From: Aspidapion aeneum | Lineage: Eukaryota > Arthropoda > Insecta > Coleoptera > Brentidae | Assembly: GCA_963576565.1 (NCBI GenBank) | Contig: OY755047.1 | Coordinates: 26,605,171 to 26,669,170 of the forward strand | Reading direction: 5' to 3' | Length of the DNA: 64,000 nt | Shown: piece after piece, positions 21,491-32,339 of the stretch | Layout: the number at the start of each line of letters is the position of its first letter | Numbering within the stretch: the stretch's first letter is position 1 | Program-made: the position numbers and the translations under genes | The notes under the pieces: model-generated | Database searches by the model: none | What the model saw: the letters and a program-made list of their open reading frames with translations, nothing else | What the model was told of the DNA's origin: nothing

Positions 21491-22838
21491 AAAGGTTAAA
21501 GCCGACCATCGGCATATCCTTTAAAGAAAGTGACATGGGCGGCGGTAGATATACTCATGAAAATTATTTCATTTAATTATGGCATAAATAAAACTTTCTA
21601 TTCCTACACCTACAGAAACGACACTGATTTATTTTCTAACTCTGCATACTGCCGACTAAAGGGGTTCCGAAAGAGACACCTGAAAGCAATTAAAAGCCCG
21701 TTTCAAAAAAATCTGCCAATCAGGTGCCGTGTATCCACCTGGGCTGGGTCGGTCTCAAAACAAATACTTTGTCGTCGGACCGCAAAGAGTCGCGCCTTTT
21801 CTCTGTCGGTAGGGTTGAAATTATACCAGGAAGATTTTATATGAATGATGAAACAACCCCGACTTTGAAAAAACTATACCCAAGTAAGGTATCTATATCC
21901 TCTTAACATTCGATTTTGGTGAACCTTTCCATCTTCTCTCTGCAATCTTTACGATCCGATTTTGATTCCTCAGTTCATGGAAATTCTCCTGACATCTTCG
22001 AGTGAGTTTACATTCTGTTAAGAAGTCTTGATAATTCTTGTTCCTCCTATCAGGCCGAGCAGATAGAATTATTCTCGACTCCTGTACATGCCATGTGCTC
22101 TTTGGCCGGCTGTGTCTTGGTTAAATTCCTCTTTACAGTCCAATGTCTTGTTGTTTTCGCTTCAGAATCATTTTGCGATTTGGTTTTGTTGTCTGCATTT
22201 CCTGTATTTCCTGTAAGTTTCTAAGTGCATCCTGAGTCACCTTAATTGTTAGATCCACTCTCTACTTGTCTCTTGGTCATGCCCGTAGCGGTTAAGGTAA
22301 CTGATGATGAGTGCTGCGCTGTAGTGGTAACTGGTCCGTTCCGCGTAAGCTTATGTTATAATAAGATTATTCTAATGAAATATTTTTTAAAGCAGGGAAT
22401 TTTTTTTCAGTGTGGCTGTTAACCCGTCCGCTTATTTGTGTTGATTTATTTTTGATTACCGGCCTAACATCGTAGGTAGTTTAAGATCTTGTTTGAACAC
22501 GGCCACAAATTTTAAACATCCCGTAACGCTACCTACACAAACAAAAAACGGTGTATTTATTGATATTGGATATATGACTTTAGGGGGTAACCTGACAATC
22601 GCTTAACTCATCATTCGATCATGGCTTTAACAACGGAGAAATTAACTCTTTAACGTTATGTCTTAACACTTCGTTAGTTGGCTGTGCGCGTTCTTCTTTT
22701 ATTTTACATCTCATAAAAAGTTTTGAACCTCGTAAGCCTAGTCTACGCTAGAAAACTTATTGGAATTTATACGGTAGACGGTACCATAAACATAACAATG
22801 CACATCTTTTACAGAATGTTTCTGTCTTTGTTTAGTTA
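21491..22838. other. No gene supported
   Basis: A 104-codon ORF at 21530-21844 has no recognisable family features and overlaps a second frame; I regard it as chance. The remainder is non-coding. Confidence 0.35.
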
Positions 22839-22839
22839 A

Positions 22840-23970
22840 TCTGGGGGCATGGCAGTGCTTTGCCAAGTTCGCGTAAACTGCTGTACCATCTTTTCTTGAA
22901 ACATTTTAGCTCATATTTGACCTATCTAAAACTCTACTTTGCACAGTCGCGGATCTTCATAGAGTTAACAACCCCTTTAATGGAGTTCCTTAAAGTAGTA
23001 AAGTAGTTACGAAATCTCAAAAAACGTCGAAATTGCAACTGACTCACTCATGTATAGATCATCAAAATTCTACTGTACTTCCAGACATGCTACAAAGCTG
23101 AAATTTGGCAGACCGATAGAAATTATGACCAAACCCTTAGAAAAAATCAAAAAAACCCAAAATTCTAATTTGCCCACTTTCAGAAGCGCTAGAGAGCTGA
23201 GCTTTGGCAGACTGATAGCAAATATGATAAAACTATGGAAAAAAATGGAAAACCCCAAAATTTTAATTTGCTTCCCTCACCTATAAATGTAAAGTTATGT
23301 AAAAGTAACATTGCCCACTTCTAGAAACGCTAGAGTGCTGAGCTTTGGAAGGCCGATAGAAACTATGAAAAAACTGTAGAAAAAAAAACACCAAAATTTT
23401 AATTTACTGCCATTCCCCATAAATGTAAAGTTATGGAAAAGTAACATTGTCCACTTCCAGGAACGCTAGAGACCCGGCTTTCGAAAGACTGATAGAAAAA
23501 AAAAATTAATAAGGCATTGCAAAAGATTTGAACAATATTCCGCGTATTTTACTACTTTAAAACTTAAATATTATCCAAATTCTTTAAAAAAGGAGTGAAA
23601 TCATAACAAAAACATTGTAAAAAAGTGCCAAGTACGCGAAAATCGTATATCGTAAAAAAAATTGAGATAAACATAAACCCAAGTTCTCTAATACAAATTT
23701 CAAAATGAAAGATTCTTACTAGTTTGTAAATATTTTTTTAAACTTGGCTATTACGGCTGCAAATGCAAATGACTCTTAGCATGACTCAGTGCTAAATTGA
23801 ACATGAGTTTGGCTGTAATTGCAAAATTAAAAAAAACATTTCCAAACTAGTAAGACAATAACTGACATGACGAACTAAGAGAACTTGGCTTTACTTTTAT
23901 CTCAATTATTTTTACGTAATACCATTTTCGCGCACTTGGCTTTTTTTACAAGAAATGTTTTTGTTATGAT
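22840..23970 (+). mobile_element. ACTC-microsatellite element, copy 1
   Basis: The head TCTGGGGGCATGGCAGTGC includes a short GGCAx-type hairpin motif, then CCAAGTTCGCG, a ~200-bp conserved block, CTGACTCACTCATGTATAG, four tandem units each with GCTGA(A/G)(A/C)TTTGG (near 23095, 23197, 23335, 23472), and a terminal ~367-bp palindrome (23602-23968). Copies recur at 36190-36610, 41318-42235 and as an inverted pair at 45206-46214. The architecture parallels the GACA family: structured head, tandem units, microsatellite core, hairpin end. I infer a Helitron/Helentron-type non-autonomous family. No ORF. Confidence 0.6.
23602..23968. repeat. Terminal palindrome of ACTC element
   Basis: The left arm starts CATAACAAAAACATT and includes AAGTACGCGAAAAT and CTTACTAGTTTG. 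The right arm carries the complementary CAAACTAGTAAG, ATTTTCGCGCACTTGG and AATGTTTTTGTTATG. Arms are ~130 bp with ~100 bp between. The same palindrome ends copy 3 at 41871-42223; only the right arm survives at 36450-36600. Confidence 0.8.
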
Positions 23971-24439
23971 CTAAATTATTTTAAATGAATGACGAACCAT
24001 TTTGCTAAAAAATGATCTATGTTTATTTTGAAACGAGTTGTAACTATAGAGCTGTTTGATAGACGTCAAAAAGTAGATTGAAGAGTTAACGATCTTTTAA
24101 TTGGAGGCTAATACGTGTGTAAGTATCTACTAACTTCTGCATTTAAAGTTCATGCACGATATCTAGCGTGCGTATTATCATTGCATTGTTTGATGCCTAA
24201 TGGCCTAACGTTTTGACACCTTTGTGCTGACTTAACTTGATTGAGCTCGTTTTTCTATTGCAAAAGGTCTGTAAATTAGTATAACTTTATTAAAACATGT
24301 TCGCCTATTTTCCGTAAATCAGATCGTTGCTTAGTGTGTAGATTGGGATTAGATTTATCTGGATATGGGGGAAATTATATCTAACAGAAATAAAAATCTC
24401 TAAGGGGCTCCTGTCTCAAGCTTTACCTCTGATTGTTTT
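23971..24439. other. No gene supported
   Basis: Non-coding interval with no recognised repeat. Confidence 0.3.
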
Positions 24440-24735
24440 AGAATGCTTAAAGTTGATGATGATTGTTGATTATGTTTATCGATGTCTAAAGAAAATTAAA
24501 CCGAAAGGCACTGAGGGCGTTAATAAAATTTTGGATTTTTTTCTCAATAACTGTGCTACTTTACTTAAAGTTCCTTTGTTTAAGCGGTTTAATATGTTGA
24601 TCGTTTTTTCAAAATTTCCCAAAATCTGGAAAGTCTTTAAGATCAGTTCTGTCTTTAAGGAAGAATATGCCAATAAGATTGATCAATAACTTTTTGAAGG
24701 CATTTGAAATCGTTTTAAATGACCATCTTAGCAGA
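24440..24735 (+). pseudogene. Jockey-like LINE RT N-terminal block
   Basis: The translation includes CLKKIKPKGTEGVNKILDFF, then LNNCA..L..PL...FN, FPKIWKVFKISSVFKE and (other frame) PIRLINNFLKAFEIVLNDHL. It matches the fingers region 'ALKKLKPK...G.DGIP..LLK.C......PL..LFN.SL....FP..WK...V.PVFKKG....I.NYRPISI...FSKVFE' of jockey-like RTs. It is cut off abruptly at ~24735, where LINE-A sequence begins. Confidence 0.75.
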
Positions 24736-26150
24736 ATACTACAAGGGACTGCTGCAGGAAACGAGACCCGAATATCTGTCAGCGTCTCCGAGGAGAGACA
24801 TCCAAGTACATGGAAAGGAAGTAATCATCGAAAAATAAATCAACGAATAGTATTAAAAAGCTTAAATCCGGAAAAGCTAGCGGACCTGGGGGAATAGACG
24901 CTGAAATGCTCAAATATGGATCAGAGAAACTACTAGAAAATCTCACATATATAATCAATAAATGGACATCCAGTACCTGATTATTGGAAAATTGCATTCA
25001 TATCCTAGGTACTCTAAGTAGATTATACGGTAGGATTCTTAGAGATCTAATAGAGAATGATTTTCATAAACAAGAGGAAGAAGAGGAAAATGGGTTTCGT
25101 TCAGGCAGATCTTCAAGTGATAATGTTTTTGTCTTAAACAAGTAGTTAAGAAAAGAAGTGCCAGAAATATAGAGACTCATGTTACCTATGTGGACCTACA
25201 AAACACATATGCAACTGTTCCAGTAGAAAAATTATGGACAGTGTTAGAGCAAACTAATATCAATCATACATACATAAAACCGATAAAAGAACTATACAAA
25301 GGTTCGAATTCTAAAATTGACATTGGAAACCGACTTTTAAAAGAATTCCTGGTAACGAAAGGCTTAAGACAGGGATTTTGTCTCTCTCTATTCTAAAAAA
25401 CTGGAGACGTAAAGTACACGGCATGGGAATAAAACTTAACGACCGATTTACTATATACACACTACATTATGCTGACGACGAAGTAATTGTAGTTGGGGGT
25501 TTACTGTGAATGTGGACAAGACACAGTACTTATGTATTGGAATCGAATCAAGTGAGTTAGAACTAGATGATGGACTAACAATATCTCGATGCAATGCGTA
25601 TGTGTAAATGGATGTCACATTTGATAAGACAGGATCAGACTTCAGACTGTAAAAAACTGGAAAATAAAATTGTTAAACCAAAAAAGTTCTTGTATGTCTT
25701 AACAGTATTTTATAGAGCAAAAAGTTAAACAAGAATGGAAAATTTAACATGTGCTGTTGTATGGAATAGAGACTTGTCGCGTAACAGAAAAATACAAAAC
25801 AAAAATGGAAAGGGTCGAAATGGATGCCATAAGAAGACCAATGAGAATATCTGGAACAGATCATATAATAAATGAGACCTTAAAAGAAGGAATGAAAATC
25901 GAGGGAAGCATAACGGATGACATCACTAAAAGACAACTGATATGGTACGGCTAAAGATTATCAAAGCTTGTCCTAGAATGGCAACCAACAGGCCGCAGAA
26001 AAAAAGGCGGCCTAAACTGGAATAACAACAGTCAATCCAAAGATCAATGAGTCAAAAAAACCTGACAAAAGATGATTGTGAGGATCGAAGGAGGTGGAGG
26101 ATAAGCGTCGGATAACGTAGAAAAACATTCTAAACCGACATAGTGTAGTT
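24736..26150 (+). pseudogene. LINE-A reverse transcriptase, copy 3 (longest)
   Basis: From 24736 the frame changes and encodes LAEYYKGLLQETRPEYLSAS and IVLKSLKSGKASGPGGIDAE, further toward the N-terminus than in the other LINE-A copies. Then RLYGRILRDLI, NGFRSGRSSSDNVFVLNK, the DLQNTYA.VPVEKLWTVLEQ block (25190-25396), LVTKGLRQGF, YADDEVIV (about 25468), NVDKTQYLCIG, MERVEMDAIRRPMRISGTDH and the tail GRRKKGG..W...RRWRISVG. At least six frameshifts or stops. The Y/FADD aspartates survive. Confidence 0.85.
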
Positions 26151-27134
26151 CAAGAGAGGAGAAAAATGGTACGCACCTAAGCATAACTCGCTCAAAATTT
26201 GAACCTATGTGTGTCACAAATCTGACTGATTGGAAAATAATTACCTAGGATGTGACCTTTTTTATTGCAAGCATAATACAGGCTATTCCCATTCATTCTC
26301 ACACGTTTCCCCTAAAGCAACGACCCCGTTAATTCCTTGTCTCTTGCTTGCAGACTGGAGGTCCGTTACCGCTCATGAATTAGTTGTAATAAGACAAATT
26401 GTCAAATATTTAAGGTTTTGGCTACTATTTTTTATAAAAAATAGTTGATATGTTGAAAATTTGTCAAATTGCGGTTAAAAAAACCTGGAAAGATGGCCTT
26501 AAACAAACCAAGGAAAATGAAATAGTCATAAGCACAAAGAAGAGTTCCATTTTTTTGGAGCGTCTTATTCCGCACTGAAATTAAATATAATTTCTAATGG
26601 GAAAAATAATGAAGAAGAAACATATTCTTAATGCAAGGTCAAGCCAATCCAACGAAAATCAAAAATCATATCGTATAGTCCGTTTAACCCTAGTTATTGG
26701 TAATTCAATCATATAGACAGTTTAAGTGATGATAAACGTATATAACGCAGCGTAATTTTTGACCGGTCATGATGACTAGACAAAAATTTTCCACACGAAA
26801 CGTACGCGTCTATAAGTAAGGGTAGTTGTTAATGCTAGTTAGAGTGACAGCTCAATTTTCATGTACAAACGAATTAGCAAAGTGAGTAAACGATTCATCA
26901 TATGCTATAATAATGATGGGTATGGCCTTTGATCACCACTAAACAAGTTTTTTATTATTTTATTTTATTAGCAATTATTTATGCAAAACTCATAGTGATT
27001 CTTAAAGACAAGAACATGTCTATGTAAGATTAGCGCATTGAGGCATCCGCAAGAAGATAATTTAGTTCTCAAAATAAATAGCCAACTGATACGGTAATTC
27101 AACGTGATGTTTTGCTAACTGAAACGAACAGAAT
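26151..27134. other. No gene supported
   Basis: Non-coding DNA with no recognised repeats. A 72-codon ORF (26230-26448) has no family signature. Confidence 0.35.
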
Positions 27135-27420
27135 GGCGATTTCTGTTTATCTATCTATCGATCCATCTTTGGACATAGGCCTCCCCGAATATCTTCCACT
27201 CTTCACTCTCTGTCACCGTGTTCATCCATCTAGTCCTCGCATGTTTCTTCAAATCGTCCGCTCATCTCATTTTGGGTCTTCCCCTACTTCTTTTATTTTT
27301 CCAAGATCTCCAGTTTATAATATATTTGTTCCATCGATCGTCTTTCTGTCTGATATTATGACCGGCAAAATTTCATTTTAATTTTGCCACCTCTCCTCTG
27401 ACATTCCTTACTTTTATTTT
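27135..27420 (-). pseudogene. LINE-B 3' segment (inverted relative to its 5' segment)
   Basis: The minus strand reads through a VKGMSEERWQN-type linker and DDLKKHARTRWMNTVTESEE, then a GRPMSKDGSID end and an ATAGATAGATAAACAG terminus, as in the copies at 37434 and 3232. Together with the adjacent plus-strand RT segment it forms one LINE-B insertion with a 5' inversion. Confidence 0.7.
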
Positions 27421-27650
27421 AATAACAAATCACCTAGAAAAGACGAAGTAAAGGCAGAAATGCTGAAGTACGGTGGTAAAGCTACCCTGCATATTCTCCT
27501 GAATAAAATACTAAAATAAAAAACAATTCCAAACAACTGGAAAGAATCAGTATCTAACCATTATTCTACACAGGAAAGGCGATAGAGCGAGCAGGCCTAA
27601 AAAACTATCGACCGATAACAGATATTATTTGAAAACTCCAGAAGGTGTAT
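27421..27650 (+). pseudogene. LINE-B 5' RT segment (inverted part)
   Basis: The plus strand encodes NKSPRKDEVKAEMLKYGGKA, then LHILLNKIL, IPNNWKESV and a broken KKGDRA..KNYRPIT. These are the first RT blocks after the LINE endonuclease. The homologous region of the copy at 37434-38490 lies at about 38280-38490 on the minus strand. The orientation opposite to the adjoining tail fits twin-priming during LINE insertion. Confidence 0.75.
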
Positions 27651-29190
27651 TTTAATTGAATATGTTTTAAAGAAAACACTTCATCATCAAGGCTGATTTT
27701 TTCAAATGCTCAATCCTTGAAGAAGAAATTGGACTTTATGTTTCTGCTAAATCCAGAAACAAACCCCGAAAATTGACGAATTTTCGCGAAAAATACGGAA
27801 AAACCACCCTGCCCATAGAGAAATATTGAGGGTCACACAATATCCCCTAAACTATTTAACCAGGCCCTAAAAGATGTTTTAAAAAGTCAATTTCTTTTCA
27901 TGGAATGTTTCAGAATTTCAGCAAATTCTTGGCATTTCTGCTTCAATGACCCCGCGTGCCTCTGCGAAAAAACGATATGAATGCTAATGGTATCCATCAT
28001 ACAAAAAAAAGATTCTTGGTTGAATCTATCAACTTCAGAGAGAGAATTTAAAAAATGTTTTAAGAGTATGAACTGTATTTTAGTGCCATATAATTATATA
28101 TTTTAAATAGATAAATTTATCGATAAAACTGCGCATGAAAAAGAAACATCTGCTCTACTTGCAAGGCAATTTTTTAGGGTTAGGGCGCGTGCGATTACTA
28201 ATCTCGATGCCAGTCCCGGTGCAGAGCTAATCGATTATAGTGAATAATTGAAAGCCATCAATTCGATATTATCTGCTATTACCTTTTATTACGTAACACG
28301 TCGTGAAGGTAGCGGTCCTGTTAATACTAGGCTATAATATCCTTGTTGTTTGTCTATCATTTGAATTGAATCTTGAACACTGACTGATAAAATTGACGGA
28401 AACTGAAATTCATTTGAATCCATAAGTTTTTGTGATTTTCTCTATAAATACTTGCATACTTATAGGCAATGTACATAAAACTTTGTGTTATAGATGATCA
28501 GATTTTTTGGATTCTTTATTATGACCGTTATCTAGCGTTTTAAGATTCATCTTCGTTCAGTTCATAATACGCTTTCATGCTACGCTTAGTATTTTTGTTA
28601 ATATTTCGAGATCGTGTAGATTGTCAATTTAAACGATGGTGTAAGCTTCATTAAAGACTCTTCATCTTCTTAAATCAAATAAAGATCTACAAAAAAATAT
28701 TGCAGTTAGCGTCGTATTTTCGCCTAAAATTCGATTCTGACTTCATTCTACGAGTGCCAGTGGTAGTGTGGATAAACACTGTCCTAGTTTACCAAGTCCT
28801 TAATGAAAAGTCCCTAGACCTGTGGATCAATTTGGACTTCCCTAAAGATAAGATGAATTCAGTGATTTTACGCATTGCGCTGACTACCAAATTTGGTAGT
28901 GTTATTACGGTAACCCCACTTTGTATCTTTGTTAATTTTTTTACTTTCCTAATTTTTTGGTTGTTTTTTTGGCATATACAAGAAAAAATTTGTGAAAACC
29001 TGGAAGAAAAAGTATCCACTTATGCAAATTGTGTCACAGTTTGGGGAGGTCTTCCCCATGACGCCCATTAAAAGTTGCTGATTGGATGGACTCAAAGTTC
29101 TGTAAGGGACTTAGCAAAGGAAGCCAGACTAAGAACAAGGCTAGGTTTATTTCAGTTTACGTTTACATTAAATCATATTAGAAATGAGGC
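27651..29190. other. No gene supported
   Basis: A 123-codon ORF at 28700-29071 includes a membrane-like stretch (LCIFVNFFTFLIFWLFFW) but lies in T-rich DNA and matches no family I know. The rest is non-coding. Confidence 0.3.
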
Positions 29191-29194
29191 CATA

Positions 29195-29435
29195 TAAAAA
29201 AGAATGGGAACCGTGGGAAATATAACGGATGACATCACTAAAAGACAACTGATATCATACGGCCATGTATAACGGATAAACGACGAAAGATTACCAAAGC
29301 AGGTCCTAGAATAGCAACCCATAGGGGGCAGAAAAAGAGGGCGTCAAAAAAACCTGACAGAAGATGATTCTTAGGATCGAAGGAGGTGGAAAATAGGAGT
29401 CGGACAACGTAAAAAAACGTTCTAAACCGTCATAG
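29195..29435 (+). pseudogene. LINE-A C-terminal tail, copy 4
   Basis: The translation contains NITDDITKRQL, INDERLPKQVLE, a GRKRGRQK fragment, LTEDDS and RRWKIGVGQRKKTF, the same order as the tail in copy 1. Several stops. It is severely 5'-truncated. Confidence 0.75.
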
Positions 29436-29875
29436 TAGTAGAGTTAGTAAGCTTAAAATAGGGAAATAAGGAAAAGCGCGCTGTCAGAAGCTTGTCTAAA
29501 ATCTATATAAATACTTTACGTATTTTTGATATCACAAATTCTTTAGAATATGTACACAGTAGCAAATAAAAAAAGCCAGATGGAAAGAAGAAACGAAAAC
29601 GAATCCAAAAATATTAGAAGCGGCTTTAACGATAAATCAATCCTCCCACGAAAGTCAAAATAATTACGATAATTACAGCCCCAAACTGATCCGGTTTAAT
29701 CGGCTTCAGTTCCGTCTAGGTCTAGTCTATGACCCGTGAAAAGTTTGAAAGCATCCCTTACAACATGTATCAATACACCCCTTGTAGAGAGGGCAAATTC
29801 TAAAGAATAATAGCTGACCACTAGAGTACCTAGCTATTTTTTATTATTTTTTTTTTTGCAAATGGTGTATTTTTC
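29436..29875. other. No gene supported
   Basis: Non-coding; no repeat recognised apart from the sequence leading into the inverted-repeat element. Confidence 0.3.
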
Positions 29876-30909
29876 CGTGGGTAGCTCGAAAGCTTAACCT
29901 CACGGGGGTCCAAGATCTAATGGAGACCTAATAAGTGTTGGCAACTATTTCGTCCTCATGGGACTCTTCAGAATACTGATTGGGTAATGTGACGCCCTTG
30001 TTAAGTTAAGTATACGGTTTCGTCTCTCACCTTACGTTTCTAGTGAGAAAACCAAATCATATACCCTGCAAGATGCGCCATCTACGGCAGTACGAGGGAA
30101 ACTCAAATAGCTGCAGGCGAGTAAAACTCATATATCATCGATTGATGAAAATATCGATTGAAACAGAGAATCCATCACGTGACCTACCTTTTGTTAAATT
30201 TAAGCATAGGAGTTCAATCAAATTTTTTTTTTGCTTTGCTTTAATAGTATATCTCAAGTTTTTTGGTTTCTTTGCTATTTTGCTTTATTCACTTTACGAG
30301 CTTAAACGGGTTGAGCCTTTTAGTCTTTAAACTAGCATAGTATTTTCTGCAAGCTTAATTGCTGCCACATGTACATGTCCATGGTTTTTTGCGTACTTTT
30401 TTATGCTATGCTACAGCTTCGATTTTTAGGTTCCGATTATTTTGAAATCTATTCCCTTCAAGTTTCAGTATTTGTCTATAAAGCAGTAACTATGCTAACT
30501 AAATATGCTTTCCAGCGCAATTTGATATCAATTATTAAATCCAGATAGTTTGCTTGCTTTTTGGTATAAGAATTGTTAAATGTTTTAAAGACAATGTGCT
30601 GTGGAAGGTCACGGATAGATTCTCCCTTTTCAATCGATCTTTTCATTGATTGAAATAGTTTACTACTCGCCTGCTGTTCTAGTTTCTCTCGTATTTTGGC
30701 AGATGCCGCTACTTGCGGGGGTAGATGATTTCGTTTTCTCACTATGAACATAAGATGAGAGACAAAACCGTCTACTTAACTTTACAAGTGTGTCACATCT
30801 ACAAGGCTGTGCTGGAGTCCTATGATGACGAAAAAGTTAACTGTCAACACTTATTAGGTGTCCATTAGATCCTGGACCCTCGTGAGACTAAGCCTTTGAG
30901 CTACCCACG
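29876..30909. mobile_element. Large inverted-repeat element (~360-bp arms)
   Basis: The left arm starts CGTGGGTAGCTCGAAAGC and runs to ~30235. The right arm (about 30575-30909) is its diverged complement, ending GAGCTACCCACG. Shared landmarks in both arms: GATCTAATGGA(G/C)ACCTAATAAG, AGTTAAGTA.ACGGTTT.GTCTCTC and AGTGAGAAAAC. Each arm encodes a similar peptide beginning near VRKRNHLPPQ, with SRDLP/SIRDLP downstream, so the repeated unit may once have been coding. I do not recognise that protein. A third, interrupted relative lies at 42540-44290. The spacer contains a jockey-like LINE fragment. Confidence 0.65.
30300..30575 (-). pseudogene. Jockey-like LINE 3' fragment inside the inverted repeat
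   Basis: The minus strand gives TKKQANYLDLIIDIKLRWKA (an AKYLG..ID.KL.W-type block) and, further on, the KKYAKNHG..-type tail also seen in the array at 6.6-8.2 kb. The DNA phrases GTATTTGTCTATAAAGCAGTAACT and TTTTTTGCGTACTTTTTTAT match that region directly. Confidence 0.65.
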
Positions 30910-31054
30910 ACAAAATACGAGAGAAACAAAACCTTTTTGACTCGCTTAGCCACGCAAACTTGTTTGATTTATTTAATTTTATTCGTCATTTTTTGGTCTA
31001 CTCGTAAGCTTGGGTGAATGCATCATGCCTTTTTTGTAGTGATCCTGCAATATA

Positions 31055-31193
31055 TTAGCTCACACATATACTATACTATAGTAGTGTGAGCTATGGTGAT
31101 CCTAATTTTTTCGAGAAAAAAAAGTTGCTCCGATTTCAAAAATTTTTATATATCTTTGCGTTTCAGATGATTTTGAAACTTTTTTGTTGCGCC

Positions 31194-31239
<46 letters not shown>

Positions 31240-31240
31240 A

Positions 31241-31271
<31 letters not shown>

Positions 31272-31791
31272 ATGTCTGTCTGTAAACGACCAACGCGCAT
31301 AACTCAAAAACCGCTTGGCCGATTTTAATGAAATTTGGTACCTAGGCTGGGTCTTAGGTCGAGATGGTCCCATTTAAAAATGAACAAAATCCACCGAAAA
31401 AAAACCAAATAAAGGGTGGGGGTAGATCTCAATAATTAGAGTTTATGTGAAAATATGGCGTGTGTGATATCAAACAAAAGGTAGTTGAGTCTGCAGTTAA
31501 ACAAAGTACATTTTAATTTATTTAAAAAAAAAGGGTGAGAGTTTAAGTGAAAATATGGCGTGTGTGATATCAAACGAAAAGTAATTGAGTCCGGAGTTTA
31601 ACAAAATACATTTTATTTTTTGTTTTTTGCAAGGGTGGGGGTAGATTTCAAAAATTTCAGTTTAAGTCAAAACATGGCTTGTGTGGTATCAAACAAAAGG
31701 TAATTTAGTCTGGAGTTGAATAAAATATATTTCAGTTAACTAATAACTATAGTACCTAGTGTGAGCTTAGGGGCCCATATATTGGCAGAGT
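31055..31791 (-). mobile_element. Helitron-like GACA element, copy 2
   Basis: Reverse-orientation copy of 1105-2427. The terminal hairpin lies at 31056-31093, the ~90-bp conserved tail at 31094-31193, a short TGTC/GACA tract at 31194-31283, the conserved AACCGCTTGGCCGATTTTAA block at ~31308, then the tandem ~118-bp units and the head GGGGCCCATATATTGGCAGA. Its short microsatellite shows that the 642-bp tract in copy 1 is a local expansion. Confidence 0.75.
31194..31283 (+). repeat. (TGTC)n microsatellite
   Basis: About 22 units with two TATG-type interruptions, homologous to the expanded tract in copy 1. Confidence 0.9.
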
Positions 31792-32339
31792 TTTTTTAAG
31801 GTATCAATAAACTAGTTACATCGGCAAATGTTGCTAAACGAAAATGTTCTGGTTTCCGGATATCGTAAGTGAATAAGGACTGTTATGCGAATCTCCAGTA
31901 CGGTTCGGTTTTATTTTTCTTAAATTTGCTTATAAAACTCCTGTTTTATATAAAGTATCACATATGTAAAGATGAATGGGCTATGGACACTCTAGACACA
32001 AAATAAAATTTATTGGGATTTAATAAACCCGCTGGGCACTTATCTTGTGACCCCACGACACGTGTTTTGGTCATTGTTCTTTTGTGATATTTATCCGGTG
32101 CTGTAGGGATAAAAGGATCTATTTGGATTTGATGGTCTTTAATAGACTGGGGCTATGTATTCTTACCTTACATGGATATTTCTTCAGAACAATAAAAATA
32201 ATACAGTTGTGGTAAAATATTCTCCAAAACAATTCAGATATTTCCTCAAACTTTTATAGGATGAACCATTAGATTAGTGGTTGATATATTAACTATACGA
32301 AGTTTCTGTAAATACTTTTATTTTTTGTGGATCTTTCAT
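31792..32339. other. No gene supported
   Basis: Non-coding interval between the Helitron-like copy and the RT pseudogene. Confidence 0.3.

Noticed and set aside
25295..25320. GGTTCGAATTC as a tRNA B-box
   Set aside because: It lies inside LINE-A coding sequence (YKGSNSKID) with no tRNA fold around it.
28700..29071. 123-codon ORF with one membrane-like segment
   Set aside because: No recognisable homology, no promoter or neighbours, and an equally open frame on the other strand.
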